Below are positions 1 through 9,997 of a stretch of 50,903 nucleotides of DNA, in pieces. The stretch is from Planctomycetota bacterium (GTDB lineage: Bacteria > Planctomycetota > Planctomycetia > Pirellulales > Pirellulaceae): positions 1 to 50,903 of the forward strand of contig CAUJKA010000173.1 of assembly GCA_963204965.1 (NCBI GenBank), read 5' to 3'. Under the pieces are notes generated by a model, which saw only the letters and a list, made by a program, of their open reading frames with translations, did no database searches and was not told the DNA's origin. How positions within the stretch are numbered: position 1 is the stretch's first letter; the number at the start of each line of letters is the position of its first letter. The translations under genes and the position numbers were made by a program.

Positions 1-41
1 CGCAAAGTGCGATAGCCATGGATTGCGATCGTCTTGATCAT
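1..41 (-). CDS. AAA family ATPase, N-terminal fragment (cut by window edge)
   Basis: On the minus strand an ATG at 41 is preceded by a good Shine-Dalgarno-like GGGAGTGAG and opens a frame reading MIKTIAIHGYRTL up to the window edge. This start resembles predicted SMC/RecF-like AAA ATPases, which begin with a short beta strand and a G-Y-R-S-L-type motif a few residues before the Walker A loop. The Walker A motif itself would lie outside the window. It follows the DUF4175-like gene by about 75 bp on the same strand, so it may be the last gene of the moxR operon. Only 13 codons are visible, so the assignment is tentative. Confidence 0.4.
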   Translation of the reverse strand, partial: MIKTIAIHGYRTL

Positions 42-116
42 CGAAGCTCACTCCCGGGTGTGGCTCTTCCTGATGCGGAATGGTGCGGAACTGTGCAGAA
101 TTGGACAGTCCCTAAG

Positions 117-3100
117 CTACTTTGCTTCAAGGCTTTCGAAGTACGCATCCAAGCCGGCGCGGAACTCTTCAGGGAACTCGCGTCCACCAGCTTGACCAGT
201 GGCTTGGCCGACATCGCGATGCTCGCGGCGCTCCATTTGATTGATACCATTGCCGATCAAAGCCAGAGCTGAATCTTGCGTGGTTCCGGTTCCGCCAGTG
301 CCTGGATTCGAGCCGCCGCCGCCTCCGCCACCCTTGGGATTGATCCGCTGCGATTGCAACAGCAACTCAATGGCTTCAGTCTCAGCCGCAATCGTCCGCG
401 ATCCTACATCGCCAAACTCAAGCATCCCACGCGCTTCGTCCATCACATTGCTGACGGCGCTGAGTAGTTTCATTTCGTTTTCGAAGTTCTTGCTGGCTTC
501 AGGCAATTGAGCGATCACATCGGTGAGATCGTTCGTCCGATTTCTCAGCTCTCGCTGCAGTTTTTCCAATCGTCGCGATTCAATCGTATGTTGTTCAATG
601 GTAACCGCATTCTGCGACTGTGCCGCCACGCGAGTATCCTCGCGCAGGTTGACTTCGCCTTCGAGGATCTTCAGCATTTCTAGAATCACTTTGGGAGGTA
701 GCGATTCCTTCGATTGACTTTCCCCCTTCTTTTTCTTCTCGTCCGAGCCCTTATCGCTTTGAACCAGATCTTCAGCCCAGCGGTCCATGGTATCGGCCCA
801 ATATTCAGCCTGAGCGATCGACAAGCCGTGTTCGACCGGAATGTCTTCGCCAAGTTTTTGCAAGGATACCAAAACCTCCGAGCCCTTCATCTCATCCAGA
901 ACAGCTTTGAACTCATCCGTTCGACGGCGTTCATAAAAGGCTTGCATGTCATCCATGATGTATGACAGCGTCTTACTGCTTGTCTGTTCCGTTTCGGAAA
1001 GCAACGCCAAGTTGCTGCGATCTTCATCAGGGACATTGGCCGCTCGACCAAACAGTTTGTCAATTCTTGCGGAGATCATTTCGGCGACCTGGCTTTGCTC
1101 GCGCGAGGCGGCTTTGAGTCGCTTGACCAAGGTCGAGCCCTCTAAGTTTGCCATGACTGCGTTAAGCTCGTCGGCAATCTTCTCAAACTCAGCTAGCAGA
1201 TCTTGTTGTTCGCTGACAGCTTCAGCAAGTTCGTCGGTCTTCTCTTCTTCAGCTTCCTCTTCCTCCATCTCCTCCGGCTTCTTATCCGGTCCTAGGAGTG
1301 CTGTTTGAGGCAGCGAGAGACGAGCCTTACCGCTCTTTTTCTTCTTGTCTGACTTTTCCTTTTCATCCTTCTTGGCCGGATCAATCTTTTGCATTGATGA
1401 TTCAACGTCGACGATGCTGGGAACTTTCGATTGCTTGTCGGGGTCGTTTTCGTTCTCTTCGGGATTCTCTTCCGAAGAGCCGCCGTTTGGGTTGGCGCGA
1501 TTCTTGCCGACTTGTGGTGCTTTGGAATCTTGTTGTTTGCCAGTTGCTGATTGTCGACCCGCAGCCTGCTTCAAAAGATCGGCGACGCCCGGCATTCGAT
1601 TGCCACCGATATCTTGAAGCGTTTCAAGCATCTTGGCCCATTGATCCAAGTCTCCAACGCCGATATCGGGATTGCGAGCGGCTTGACGCAGCAGATCCGC
1701 TCCAGAAACGGTCAAGGCGTTTAGCTTGCGACCGTTGGCTTCTTCTAGCGAAGCTTGGCGACGCAGTTGATCAACGAATTCGTCCTTCCCCATCTCTTTG
1801 ATGGCGCTTAAACGCAACATCTTGTTCGATTCGTGAAGCTGCATTTCGGTGTCGCGAACATCCAAAGCAGCTCGTTGCCATTTGTTCATCTGGTTGGCAA
1901 TCCAGATCGCATGTTCTTCGGCAGTCAGGACATACAGCAGATACGGAGGTGAATTGACTCTCTCGCGTCCGGGCAAATAGTCTTCGACAAACACGGTGAC
2001 TTCTACGGGCTGTGGGCTAATGCCCAACGACGATGCGCAGAATGTCGCGGGCACCTGCAACGATGACTGCTCAGGACCGCCTCCAGAGATGACTTTTTCA
2101 CCTTGGGCCGGTTGTGCAACCAGAGTCCCGTCAGCGCCCTTCCAAGAAATTCCCATTCGTTTGATGCCAAAGTCATCGGCCGCCAATGCGGTGAAATTTA
2201 CTTGCTCGGTATCCAAGATCACTGCCTGCCGCGGCAAGCCTTGAGCTGTAACAGAAGGAGCTTCATCTTCCAAGGGTTTGATTTGCAATTGGAATGGTTG
2301 ACGACCGGCAAGCCCATCATGATCTTGCCAAGTCAAATCGATCGTCGATTCGTCGCCGGCGACTTCGAACGCAGTCGATGCAAACGATTCGCCCTCAGGC
2401 TTGACCTCTTGGCCTTGCACGGCTGCCGTTTGCAAGCTGCGCGAGGCGGTGGCTTCAAGTTGAGCCAAGCTACCGGCGACGATTGAGAGGACGCCACTGC
2501 GAACATCAACCTTCAGCTTTTCATCGCGACCGAGGTATTCCGGATAGCTGACCTGAGCATCCACGGCAACCAGTTCTGGACGATACTTGGGCTCGATGAC
2601 AACGTCTTGATAGAAATCTCCAACCGTCAGTTGCATCGGTGTGGATTCAACTTGGGGAGGCAGTTCAAACGCGTAAGCTTGACCATCTAATTGAGCTTCC
2701 TTGGTGGTCACTTCGCCGATCAACACACTAGCTTTGGTTGGTTGCCATTGTGAGTCCTCGCGCAAGCGAACAACCAGAGGTGTGGGCTCTCCATGCGGCA
2801 CGATCAACTCTTGAGGAACGTCGCTAATGGTTGCGAAGGTAAAACGATTGATGGCCTTCCAGGGACTCGCAAAACGCTGCCAAGCATTGGTTGCAGCGTC
2901 GGGGAATGTCAACATCAACCCCAAGAACACGGCTCCACTAATTCCGATCGTCCAAGCCAAAGGTTTAAGCCAATGTGCTGGTGCGGATCGTCGTAAGTCG
3001 CGACCTTGTGCTTGTTGAGCGACTTGACCAATGGCTGCTTCGCAAAGAGTTCGCGAACGATATTGCTCGGTGTCGTTCTCTGAGAGCTCAATCACGCTCA

Positions 3101-3434
3101 GCAGTTGATCGCCTACGCTGGGCTCACGCTTTCGTAAGAGCCTAGCTAATTGATGCGGATTGCGATTGCTCCAAATCCAGCGATGGAAGGCATACGGAAC
3201 GATCGACCAAACAAAGATGGCGGCGATGAACAATCCCCATCGGATACCAACAGGTGTGTCCCAAACGCGATCGGTGAAGTAGACCGTCAGATAGGCCAGC
3301 AGAACGACTAGAGCTGAACTGGCCAACGATTCGGCGATCTTGGTCGACCAAACGTAACTACGAAATTCGAGAAGTTGCTTTTTGAGCGAATCGGGTAACT
3401 GAAGCTTATCGCCGCGAAGTTTCGTTTTCTCCAT
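117..3434 (-). CDS. Large DUF4175-like membrane protein with coiled coil and acidic linker
   Basis: A 1105-residue protein. The N-terminus has two hydrophobic segments (about residues 37-55 and 66-85) and a third near 155-175, so it is anchored in the inner membrane. Residues 200-520 look like beta-rich extracytoplasmic domains. From about 530 on it is helical and highly charged, with Lys/Glu-rich low-complexity stretches (about 640-760), and it ends with a poly-Gly linker and a short C-terminal helix. This layout matches the DUF4175-like proteins encoded beside MoxR/vWA genes in planctomycetes. The start lies one base past the stop of the vWA gene and its Shine-Dalgarno (GTAGGAG) lies in the last codons of that gene, so translation is probably coupled. 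The biochemical role is unknown; a scaffold in an envelope complex is inferred from the neighbours. Confidence 0.75.
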   Translation of the reverse strand: MEKTKLRGDKLQLPDSLKKQLLEFRSYVWSTKIAESLASSALVVLLAYLTVYFTDRVWDTPVGIRWGLFIAAIFVWSIVPYAFHRWIWSNRNPHQLARLLRKREPSVGDQLLSVIELSENDTEQYRSRTLCEAAIGQVAQQAQGRDLRRSAPAHWLKPLAWTIGISGAVFLGLMLTFPDAATNAWQRFASPWKAINRFTFATISDVPQELIVPHGEPTPLVVRLREDSQWQPTKASVLIGEVTTKEAQLDGQAYAFELPPQVESTPMQLTVGDFYQDVVIEPKYRPELVAVDAQVSYPEYLGRDEKLKVDVRSGVLSIVAGSLAQLEATASRSLQTAAVQGQEVKPEGESFASTAFEVAGDESTIDLTWQDHDGLAGRQPFQLQIKPLEDEAPSVTAQGLPRQAVILDTEQVNFTALAADDFGIKRMGISWKGADGTLVAQPAQGEKVISGGGPEQSSLQVPATFCASSLGISPQPVEVTVFVEDYLPGRERVNSPPYLLYVLTAEEHAIWIANQMNKWQRAALDVRDTEMQLHESNKMLRLSAIKEMGKDEFVDQLRRQASLEEANGRKLNALTVSGADLLRQAARNPDIGVGDLDQWAKMLETLQDIGGNRMPGVADLLKQAAGRQSATGKQQDSKAPQVGKNRANPNGGSSEENPEENENDPDKQSKVPSIVDVESSMQKIDPAKKDEKEKSDKKKKSGKARLSLPQTALLGPDKKPEEMEEEEAEEEKTDELAEAVSEQQDLLAEFEKIADELNAVMANLEGSTLVKRLKAASREQSQVAEMISARIDKLFGRAANVPDEDRSNLALLSETEQTSSKTLSYIMDDMQAFYERRRTDEFKAVLDEMKGSEVLVSLQKLGEDIPVEHGLSIAQAEYWADTMDRWAEDLVQSDKGSDEKKKKGESQSKESLPPKVILEMLKILEGEVNLREDTRVAAQSQNAVTIEQHTIESRRLEKLQRELRNRTNDLTDVIAQLPEASKNFENEMKLLSAVSNVMDEARGMLEFGDVGSRTIAAETEAIELLLQSQRINPKGGGGGGGSNPGTGGTGTTQDSALALIGNGINQMERREHRDVGQATGQAGGREFPEEFRAGLDAYFESLEAK

Positions 3435-3435
3435 C

Positions 3436-5631
3436 TTAGAAGACTCCTACAACTTTACGCCCTATCCAAAATGCGGCCATCAATCCAATCAGAATTGCGG
3501 CTACCAAAGGGTGACTCCATAGTTGCACTCGGCGAATCACTTCCGGTGGTTCGGCAATCGCATCAACGGCTTTGAGCAGTTCACCAAGTTCAGCGCTCTT
3601 GATCAGTTTGCCTCGAGTGACTCGAGCCAACTCTTCCATCACGTCAATTCGGGCAGGTCGGCCCACTTGTTCCAAGCTATTGCCTTGCACAAATATCGTT
3701 GTGTCTAGTTCAGCAGAATTCTCTTGGCAACGCAATTTGACTTGATGAACCCCAGGCTCTTCAGGCACGAAATTGCCAGAAAACGCTCCCCACTGCACAC
3801 CCGTATTAGCTAGTTGAACCGAGTGAATGCGTCCCGAAGGAGCGACCAATCGCACGGAGACATTTCCTTGGCTAAGAGGCTCGCCACTTTGACTCATGAC
3901 GTTAGCATTGATCGCAACGGTTTGTCGCACTTGAGGCTGTTCGGGCGAATAGTACAGACGCATCAGTTCGCCCTTAGCCATATTGCGTTGATAGGCCATC
4001 CAACGAACGACTTGTCCCCAGAATCGATAGTGATAAAGGTCCTCGACGCCTCGTCGCCATCGCCAAGCCCCTTCGGTTCCCATGAAGAGAATCTTGCCAG
4101 CTCCGAACGTTCGCGTGACCAAGAGTGGCAATCGCCCGTATTGATTGGAGGATTCTTGATGCACTGCGAGAACATCGGTACCAGCCTTGGCTCGAATCAC
4201 GGGAGCGTGCCATTGAAAGCCGGGCAGTCCTTCCCAGACTTGCATGTTATCTTCGGTAGTATCAGCGAGTTTCGTGAGCAAGCTAGATCGGCCAAACTCC
4301 GTTAGTGCAAAGTGGCTTGGTGTTCGCGAGCCCCAACCTGTCGGCTGAGCTTCATCGAATACAACGGGGAGCAATGGGTCGAGCGGTGAACCTGTGAACG
4401 TCTGTTGATAGCCTTTGTAGCCTGGCATAAACACCAAACCGCTGGCCTGTTGTTCAACCAAGCCTTTGATCAGTTCGGCTTGTTCGGTCGTCAGTTGCCC
4501 TTCCTGAATTCCGACGTCACCTAAAAAGATCACGTCGTACTGGCTGAGCTGGTCCAGCGATTCTGGAAAGCTAGGGATATAGTCGCGATTACCACCACCG
4601 ACTTTTGTTAAGCCGGGATGAAAGAGCAGGCAGCTCACTTCGACTCCAGGGTCGCGCGACAATGCGTTGCGCAGAAAGCGGTATTCCCAACGCGGCAAAG
4701 ACTCGATGACCAAAACCTTCAGCTTCTCTTCGCGAATTGCGATGGGAGCCTCGCGCTTGTTGTTATCGGTAACTACCTCTTCGGGATGCTCGGGCAGAGT
4801 TAGCTCAAGCGTGTAATCGCCAACATTCTCAGGCTTCCAAACAATGGCGTCGGAAGTACGTCCCATCGCGCCGACTTGGACTTGATGTTTGATAACGGTG
4901 CCGTCAGAGATCTTCAGTTCGACTTGCGTTACGTGATCGCGCGGCAGCGAACTTTCGATAGTTAACGGAATACGAACGCTCTTGGAAACAACGCCAAATG
5001 TGGGAACGTCGAAGCTCACAAGGTCTAAGTCGGGCAACCGCGATGCACTACCCAGCGGGACGGCCATAATTGGAATTTGCTGCCCACGCAACTTGGTCGC
5101 GGCTTGAACGGGTGGTGTTGTGCCGTTCCAATCGCCGTCGCTTGCAAGCACGATCGCTCGCAGTGAAGCATGTTGCTCGCGAGCTTTTTCAAGGGCGGCA
5201 CCAATGTCGGAACCCATGCCGTTATCTTCAGTTGCGATCGGAGTCAAAACAATTTCGAAGCGATCCTTGAACTCCTTCCAAGTCTCTTCGGCTAACAATG
5301 GTTCCGCGGCCGCGCGGCGCGTGGAGGGCGGAGTCGAACGATCCTCGCCCGCTTTAACGTCCCGAGTGTCCATACTTCGCGAGCCATCGACTAAGACAGC
5401 TACAGTTGGTTTGTCTGTAGGTACAAAACGCTGAACGGTTTCAGGTTGATTCAGCAGTAGTACAACAGCCACAACGATGCTGATTCGCAGAAGCTCCAGA
5501 ATCAGAATCGACCGGCGAAATCCACTGCGAGACCAAGCCATCCAGCTAAGCAAACAGACTAAGGCCACAGCCATGATCGAAATGGCGATGGAGAGCGCGG
5601 TTGCTTGGAATCCAAAAGAAGATTCGGTCAT
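3436..5631 (-). CDS. Membrane protein with vWA and glutamine-amidotransferase-like domains
   Basis: A 731-residue protein with two N-terminal transmembrane segments (about 10-32 and 41-62), a von Willebrand A-like domain opening with the MIDAS-type motif VDGSRSMD near residue 82, and beta-sandwich repeats. A Rossmann-like region follows (KVLVIESLPRWEYRFLRNAL), of the class I glutamine amidotransferase-like fold often fused to such vWA proteins. It ends with a transmembrane helix at about 705-725. The DxSxS metal site is intact. No catalytic Cys of a true amidotransferase stands out, so this fold is probably structural. It lies between batA and the DUF4175-like gene in the same operon. The role is inferred to be in an envelope complex controlled by the MoxR chaperone. 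Confidence 0.8.
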   Translation of the reverse strand: MTESSFGFQATALSIAISIMAVALVCLLSWMAWSRSGFRRSILILELLRISIVVAVVLLLNQPETVQRFVPTDKPTVAVLVDGSRSMDTRDVKAGEDRSTPPSTRRAAAEPLLAEETWKEFKDRFEIVLTPIATEDNGMGSDIGAALEKAREQHASLRAIVLASDGDWNGTTPPVQAATKLRGQQIPIMAVPLGSASRLPDLDLVSFDVPTFGVVSKSVRIPLTIESSLPRDHVTQVELKISDGTVIKHQVQVGAMGRTSDAIVWKPENVGDYTLELTLPEHPEEVVTDNNKREAPIAIREEKLKVLVIESLPRWEYRFLRNALSRDPGVEVSCLLFHPGLTKVGGGNRDYIPSFPESLDQLSQYDVIFLGDVGIQEGQLTTEQAELIKGLVEQQASGLVFMPGYKGYQQTFTGSPLDPLLPVVFDEAQPTGWGSRTPSHFALTEFGRSSLLTKLADTTEDNMQVWEGLPGFQWHAPVIRAKAGTDVLAVHQESSNQYGRLPLLVTRTFGAGKILFMGTEGAWRWRRGVEDLYHYRFWGQVVRWMAYQRNMAKGELMRLYYSPEQPQVRQTVAINANVMSQSGEPLSQGNVSVRLVAPSGRIHSVQLANTGVQWGAFSGNFVPEEPGVHQVKLRCQENSAELDTTIFVQGNSLEQVGRPARIDVMEELARVTRGKLIKSAELGELLKAVDAIAEPPEVIRRVQLWSHPLVAAILIGLMAAFWIGRKVVGVF

Positions 5632-5713
5632 GGATGTAGGTTGTTCAAACTGTGAGTGAGTTTAGGAACTTGTACGCTAGTTTTTGACGGCGGGCACTTC
5701 GATTTAAATGCGG

Positions 5714-7777
5714 CTAGGCTTTCACCAGTTTCTTGGGCAAGCACAACGCGGCTTCGAAAATCAGCGCGGCTACCATCAGGATCAAGAATTGTCGCCAAAT
5801 CTCGCGAACAATTCCGCCAAAACGGCCGGCCTTCTGATCGACGCGATCCATCTGTAAGCCAGCGAAAAGGCTTTCCAGCTTTTCATCAGCAATCGTCGTG
5901 TATTGGTCTTCAGTCAACGGTCGATTGACTGCGAACATCAGGTTGTCTTGCTTGTAGACACCGGGTTGGCATTCATACTCGGACGACAGCGATTCATTTC
6001 CAGCGACCTGTTGCCAATTGTTTGTCGATGGCGTCGCTGGTGTTGTCTCTGCCTTGGACTCGGTGGCTTCGTCCAATTGAGCACGACTAGGATCGGCCGC
6101 TGCGGTTCGCATCAAGGCTCCGCGCAACGCAGCTTGACCTTGCTCGATCGCGCGCTGAACGACAACAAACAGAACGATGCCATTTTCGGCCAACGTACTT
6201 TGCTTGCCTTCGGTGCTTGCAGTGCAGAAGTACAGACCGCCTTTGCTAGTCGGCAATCTCGCGATCAGGCTATCGCCACCATTGAGCGTAGCTAGCTGAG
6301 TCATGGGTTGATCGCTCTTGAGCGTCGCATGTCCACGAATCTCAATTTGTCCTAAAGGTAGCCCTGCTCCGCTCTTCGTTGCAGCCAGCAGGTCTTGATC
6401 GCCTCGCCAGTTGGTAACCAACATCGGCGTATCTTCGTGAGCGCTCCAGCCAGTCCATTCGATCCCGCGGTAGTTTTTTCCGCCGGATGAATTTCCTTTT
6501 TGGAGCGACGATGGTGGAAAGAAAACAACCTGACCACCGGCGTTCAAATAGTTGTCGATACCTGCCGCCGTAGTTGAGTCGGGCAATTCGGCCTGCCAAA
6601 TCAAGAGGGCCGCTCCATCAAGCTCTAGCGAGCTCAATTGAGCCGGCGCGAGCAGTTCAATTTGTGATTTGTTGCTTGATCCATCCGATGCTATTCGGGC
6701 AGCAATTTGCAGCGGTCGTACAGCGGTTGGATCGTCGGCGACAACTACGACACGACGCACGGGCGGCTTGTCGAAGACGAAGTAAAAATCATTGTCCGCG
6801 TTGTTCATATCGGCAGGCAGCGAAACCTTGCCCCATCCGGATTCCACTTTGGCTGGCAACGGAATGCGGTGCTCTCGAAGTTCGGCCGCTCCACCGCTCA
6901 GCTCCACCGACATCTCGCTTCGAACGCCTTCAATCTCAAGCTGAACGGGCACTTTGCGATTGGGTTGAGTCGTCGAGCCCGAAGCAAAGATCTGTAGCGA
7001 GAGAACGAGGAAGTTCTGCGATTGCACTCCATCACTCACGGTGTCGCGATGAGCGTCGTTGACTCGAATCGAGAGATTCTCGCCAGAAAGATCGGGGTAG
7101 GCTAACAAGTGGAAGCGAATGCTCTGCGGCAATCCGGTGAATCCAGTTCGCAACAGCGACCACTCGCCGCTGTCTGCATTCCAGTCGCTGGATTGAAGGT
7201 CAGAGCAGATCCAGATGTCGGCCGCGCCGGGTTTATTGAGCTGCAGATACTCGAGCGAACGTTGTAACGCTGTTGAGATCTGTGCTGATGAACCGCTAGA
7301 GCTAAACGCACTGGAGTCGACTAATGTTTCCAAGCTCTTGAATTCGGACGCTTCCGTAGTGGCTGCGTTGACGCTGACCCAGTGATCGGCGCCGAGTGTC
7401 TTGAGAGCATCGTTAAGCTGTCGCTTTCCCGCATCCAACTTCGATTCGCCCGCATCACCTTTCCAAAGCATGCTCGGCGAACGATCCATCAACACGATGG
7501 TCGTATCGGACTTCGCTCCACCAATCATGCTCCATAACCCGCTGGCCAAAGGGCGACTGATGGCGACGATCAATCCTAGAATTGCCAACGTTCGCATCGC
7601 AAGGATCAACCATTGTCGGATCTTGGCGAAGCCGCGATTCATCCGGTTGGCTTGCAACAGGAACATCATCGCTGCCCATTGCTTAGTCTGATAGCGCCAT
7701 TGATTGATCAAGTGAATGATGATCGGCAGACTGATCAGCGGCAGAGCCCACAACAAGAACGGCTGAAGGAAACTCAT
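5714..7777 (-). CDS. BatA-domain vWA membrane protein
   Basis: A 687-residue protein. The N-terminus has the BatA signature: a short hydrophobic helix (MSFLQPFLLWALPLISLPI), the segment HLINQWRYQTKQWAAM and a second helix near 60-80. A vWA domain with the MIDAS motif LMDRSPSM follows near residue 98. The long C-terminal part ends in a transmembrane helix close to the stop. BatA-type proteins work with MoxR ATPases and DUF58 proteins in envelope stress or complex assembly. The start is firm: a perfect AGGAGG lies in the end of the DUF58 gene, and the two genes overlap by four bases (ATGA). The function beyond this family association is unknown. Confidence 0.85.
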   Translation of the reverse strand: MSFLQPFLLWALPLISLPIIIHLINQWRYQTKQWAAMMFLLQANRMNRGFAKIRQWLILAMRTLAILGLIVAISRPLASGLWSMIGGAKSDTTIVLMDRSPSMLWKGDAGESKLDAGKRQLNDALKTLGADHWVSVNAATTEASEFKSLETLVDSSAFSSSGSSAQISTALQRSLEYLQLNKPGAADIWICSDLQSSDWNADSGEWSLLRTGFTGLPQSIRFHLLAYPDLSGENLSIRVNDAHRDTVSDGVQSQNFLVLSLQIFASGSTTQPNRKVPVQLEIEGVRSEMSVELSGGAAELREHRIPLPAKVESGWGKVSLPADMNNADNDFYFVFDKPPVRRVVVVADDPTAVRPLQIAARIASDGSSNKSQIELLAPAQLSSLELDGAALLIWQAELPDSTTAAGIDNYLNAGGQVVFFPPSSLQKGNSSGGKNYRGIEWTGWSAHEDTPMLVTNWRGDQDLLAATKSGAGLPLGQIEIRGHATLKSDQPMTQLATLNGGDSLIARLPTSKGGLYFCTASTEGKQSTLAENGIVLFVVVQRAIEQGQAALRGALMRTAAADPSRAQLDEATESKAETTPATPSTNNWQQVAGNESLSSEYECQPGVYKQDNLMFAVNRPLTEDQYTTIADEKLESLFAGLQMDRVDQKAGRFGGIVREIWRQFLILMVAALIFEAALCLPKKLVKA

Positions 7778-8685
7778 CGCATCCTCCTTTGATGGGCTCG
7801 ATCCACCAGGAAGTCTCGCGTGGTCTTGTCGTAAGGTTGATCCATTAAAACGCGTCGATAGTCGACGCCAGTTTCTAACATGATTCGGCGAAGGTCAGCC
7901 AGGTATTGTGTAATGGCTTGGTGATAACGATCGGCAATTTCGACTGGATCGACAAACAGCGATGGGCCACCTTCTAAGTCGACAAATCGAGTCGGCCGTT
8001 GAAAGTTGAAGCTAACCTCTTCGGGATCCAACAAGTGGAACGCCGCTACGTCATGTTTGCGGAATCGCAAATGCTCGAAGCAGTCGCGTAAGATCATCGG
8101 TTCCATGAATAGATCGGAGAGAATCACTACCAAAGCCCGCTGACGCACTGTTTCGGCAATCTCATGAAGCACCGCTGGCAGTCCGGATTCGCCTTGAGGT
8201 TTGGCGACGTCCAGTTGGTCGAAAAGATTTGAGAGGTGAGCTGGATTACGACGTGGAGGAACCTGTTGCACGATGCCTTCAGCCACGCAAGACATGCCAA
8301 CGGCATCGCCTTGCCCGATAGCCACGTAGGCTAGCGCCGCGGCGACTCGCTGAGCATATTGAAACTTGGTTCCACCAATCGAAGGCATGCCCATCGATCC
8401 GCTGGTATCGACAACCAACACCATCCGTAGATTGGTATCAGCCTCGAACTCCTTCACGTAAAAGCGATCGGACCGGCCGTACGTTCGCCAATCCAAGCGT
8501 CGCAAGTCGTCCCCCGGGACGTACTTTCGATACTCGGCGAATTCAACACTCGCCCCGCGGTGCGGGCTGCTGTGACGACCCGACACGTTCCCTAACATCG
8601 CCTTGCGCGCTACCAATGGTAACGCACTCAGTTGCGCTAGGACGGCCGGATCGATAAAGCTTCTTTGCTGACGTTCTGTTGTCAT
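7774..8685 (-). CDS. DUF58 domain protein (vWA-like, MoxR partner)
   Basis: A soluble protein of about 303 residues. It contains the DUF58 hallmark (RHSSPHRGASVEFAEYRKY, then GDDLRRLDWRTYGRSDRFYV) followed by a vWA-like domain with VVDTSGSM as the metal site. DUF58 proteins are usually encoded directly after moxR and are thought to be partners or adaptors of this ATPase. The reading frame could begin one codon earlier at a TTG, but the ATG at 8685 overlaps the moxR stop as TGATG, the usual arrangement for coupled translation, so it is preferred. The downstream end overlaps batA. Confidence 0.9.
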   Translation of the reverse strand: MTTERQQRSFIDPAVLAQLSALPLVARKAMLGNVSGRHSSPHRGASVEFAEYRKYVPGDDLRRLDWRTYGRSDRFYVKEFEADTNLRMVLVVDTSGSMGMPSIGGTKFQYAQRVAAALAYVAIGQGDAVGMSCVAEGIVQQVPPRRNPAHLSNLFDQLDVAKPQGESGLPAVLHEIAETVRQRALVVILSDLFMEPMILRDCFEHLRFRKHDVAAFHLLDPEEVSFNFQRPTRFVDLEGGPSLFVDPVEIADRYHQAITQYLADLRRIMLETGVDYRRVLMDQPYDKTTRDFLVDRAHQRRMR

Positions 8686-9701
8686 CAAGTATCCGGCGTC
8701 TCTTGAACCAATCGCTGGATGATATCCTTGGAGCCAACCTTCTCAGCCTGGGCCGCGAAAGTGGTGATGATGCGGTGCGTTAAAACTGCCGAAGCGACTG
8801 CTTTGACGTCTTCCAGTCGAACCATATAGCTGCCGTACAGAGCCGCACGAGCCTTGGCACCTAAGATCAAGTTCTGAACAGCTCGAGGACCGGCTCCCCA
8901 AGAAACCAAAGGCTTGAGCCAAGCTGGAGCCGTCTCACCGGCAGGCCGAGTCCGTCGAACAAGTCGAGCTGCGTACGTGTAAATGTGATCAGGCACCGGA
9001 ACGCGTCGGACCAAATGTTGATGCGCGATGATCTCGGCAGCAGACATCACGTGTTCCAAGTTAGGCAGAGCATCGCCGGTGGTCGTCTTGGCGATCTGAA
9101 TCTCTTCCTCTTCGTTAGGATAGTCCAGCTCGATCAGCGACATAAAACGGTCCAGTTGAGCTTCAGGCAACGGATAGGTGCCTTCTTGCTCAACAGGGTT
9201 TTGTGTCGCGAGCACCATGAATGGTGATTCAAGATGGAACTCTTTGCCAAGCACCGTCACGCGTTGCTCTTGCATAGCTTCCAACATCGCGGCTTGCGTC
9301 TTTGGTGGGGCGCGGTTGATTTCGTCAGCTAAGACAATGTTTGCAAAAACCGGTCCAGGCACGAATTGAAATTCGCGACGACCAGTCTCGCTTTCCTGCA
9401 AAATGTCCGTCCCAGTAATGTCCATAGGCATTAGGTCGGGAGTGAATTGAATGCGGCTGAATTTCAAAGACATGGTCTCAGCCAACTTGCTAACGAGCAA
9501 AGTTTTGGCCAGTCCAGGAACGCCCATCAATAGAGCGTGTCGGCGAGCAAAGAGGCAAATTGCTAGCTGTTCGATTGTGTCTCGCTGGCCAACAATGACC
9601 TTGCCAAGTTCGTTGACCAATCTGCCATAGGTCGCTCGTAAATGGTCAATTGCTTGTACATCATCACCGCTAAGAGAGGCCGTCGTGGTTCCAGAGCTCA
9701 T
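8685..9701 (-). CDS. MoxR family AAA+ ATPase
   Basis: A MoxR-type AAA+ chaperone ATPase of 338 residues from the chosen start. Walker A is GVPGLAKT at about 60-67 and Walker B with its Glu is VLADEINR at about 123-130. The MoxR-typical segments AMLEAMQEQRVTV, ATQNPVEQEGTYPLPEAQLDRF and the lid helices are all present. The frame is open 21 codons further upstream to 9764, but the extra residues do not look like this family and the ATG at 9701 sits about 13 bases from TAGGA, so 9701 is preferred. It is the first gene of the operon with DUF58, BatA, vWA and DUF4175-like genes. It is expected to drive ATP-dependent assembly or metal insertion for those membrane proteins. Confidence 0.92.
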   Translation of the reverse strand: MSSGTTTASLSGDDVQAIDHLRATYGRLVNELGKVIVGQRDTIEQLAICLFARRHALLMGVPGLAKTLLVSKLAETMSLKFSRIQFTPDLMPMDITGTDILQESETGRREFQFVPGPVFANIVLADEINRAPPKTQAAMLEAMQEQRVTVLGKEFHLESPFMVLATQNPVEQEGTYPLPEAQLDRFMSLIELDYPNEEEEIQIAKTTTGDALPNLEHVMSAAEIIAHQHLVRRVPVPDHIYTYAARLVRRTRPAGETAPAWLKPLVSWGAGPRAVQNLILGAKARAALYGSYMVRLEDVKAVASAVLTHRIITTFAAQAEKVGSKDIIQRLVQETPDT

Positions 9702-9997
9702 AGTTGTCGAATAATTCCTAGTTGATCTGAATGTAACCCGTTCCGATTCGGTCGCGCCTCGCAAAACTAATCCAAGACTGCAGTTGAGAAATTCACTCGC
9801 AAATGCCGAATACAGATTGAGCTACGTTGCCGCCAGAAGTCGGGGAGCCCTCATTATAGACAGGCTCTATTGCATTTTCTCTCGGCAACATGCTAATTTG
9901 CCAACCTATTTTGAAGGCTGACGATTTCTTTTGTTTTGCCGGGACGACTTCTTTTGTTTCCCGGTTAGGGGCGTAGAAACCCACGAAAACCAATATT

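Noticed and set aside
946..1801. Long plus-strand open frames within the DUF4175-like gene
   Set aside because: They are complementary shadows: Ser/Leu-rich translations arising from the Lys/Glu-rich coiled coil on the other strand.
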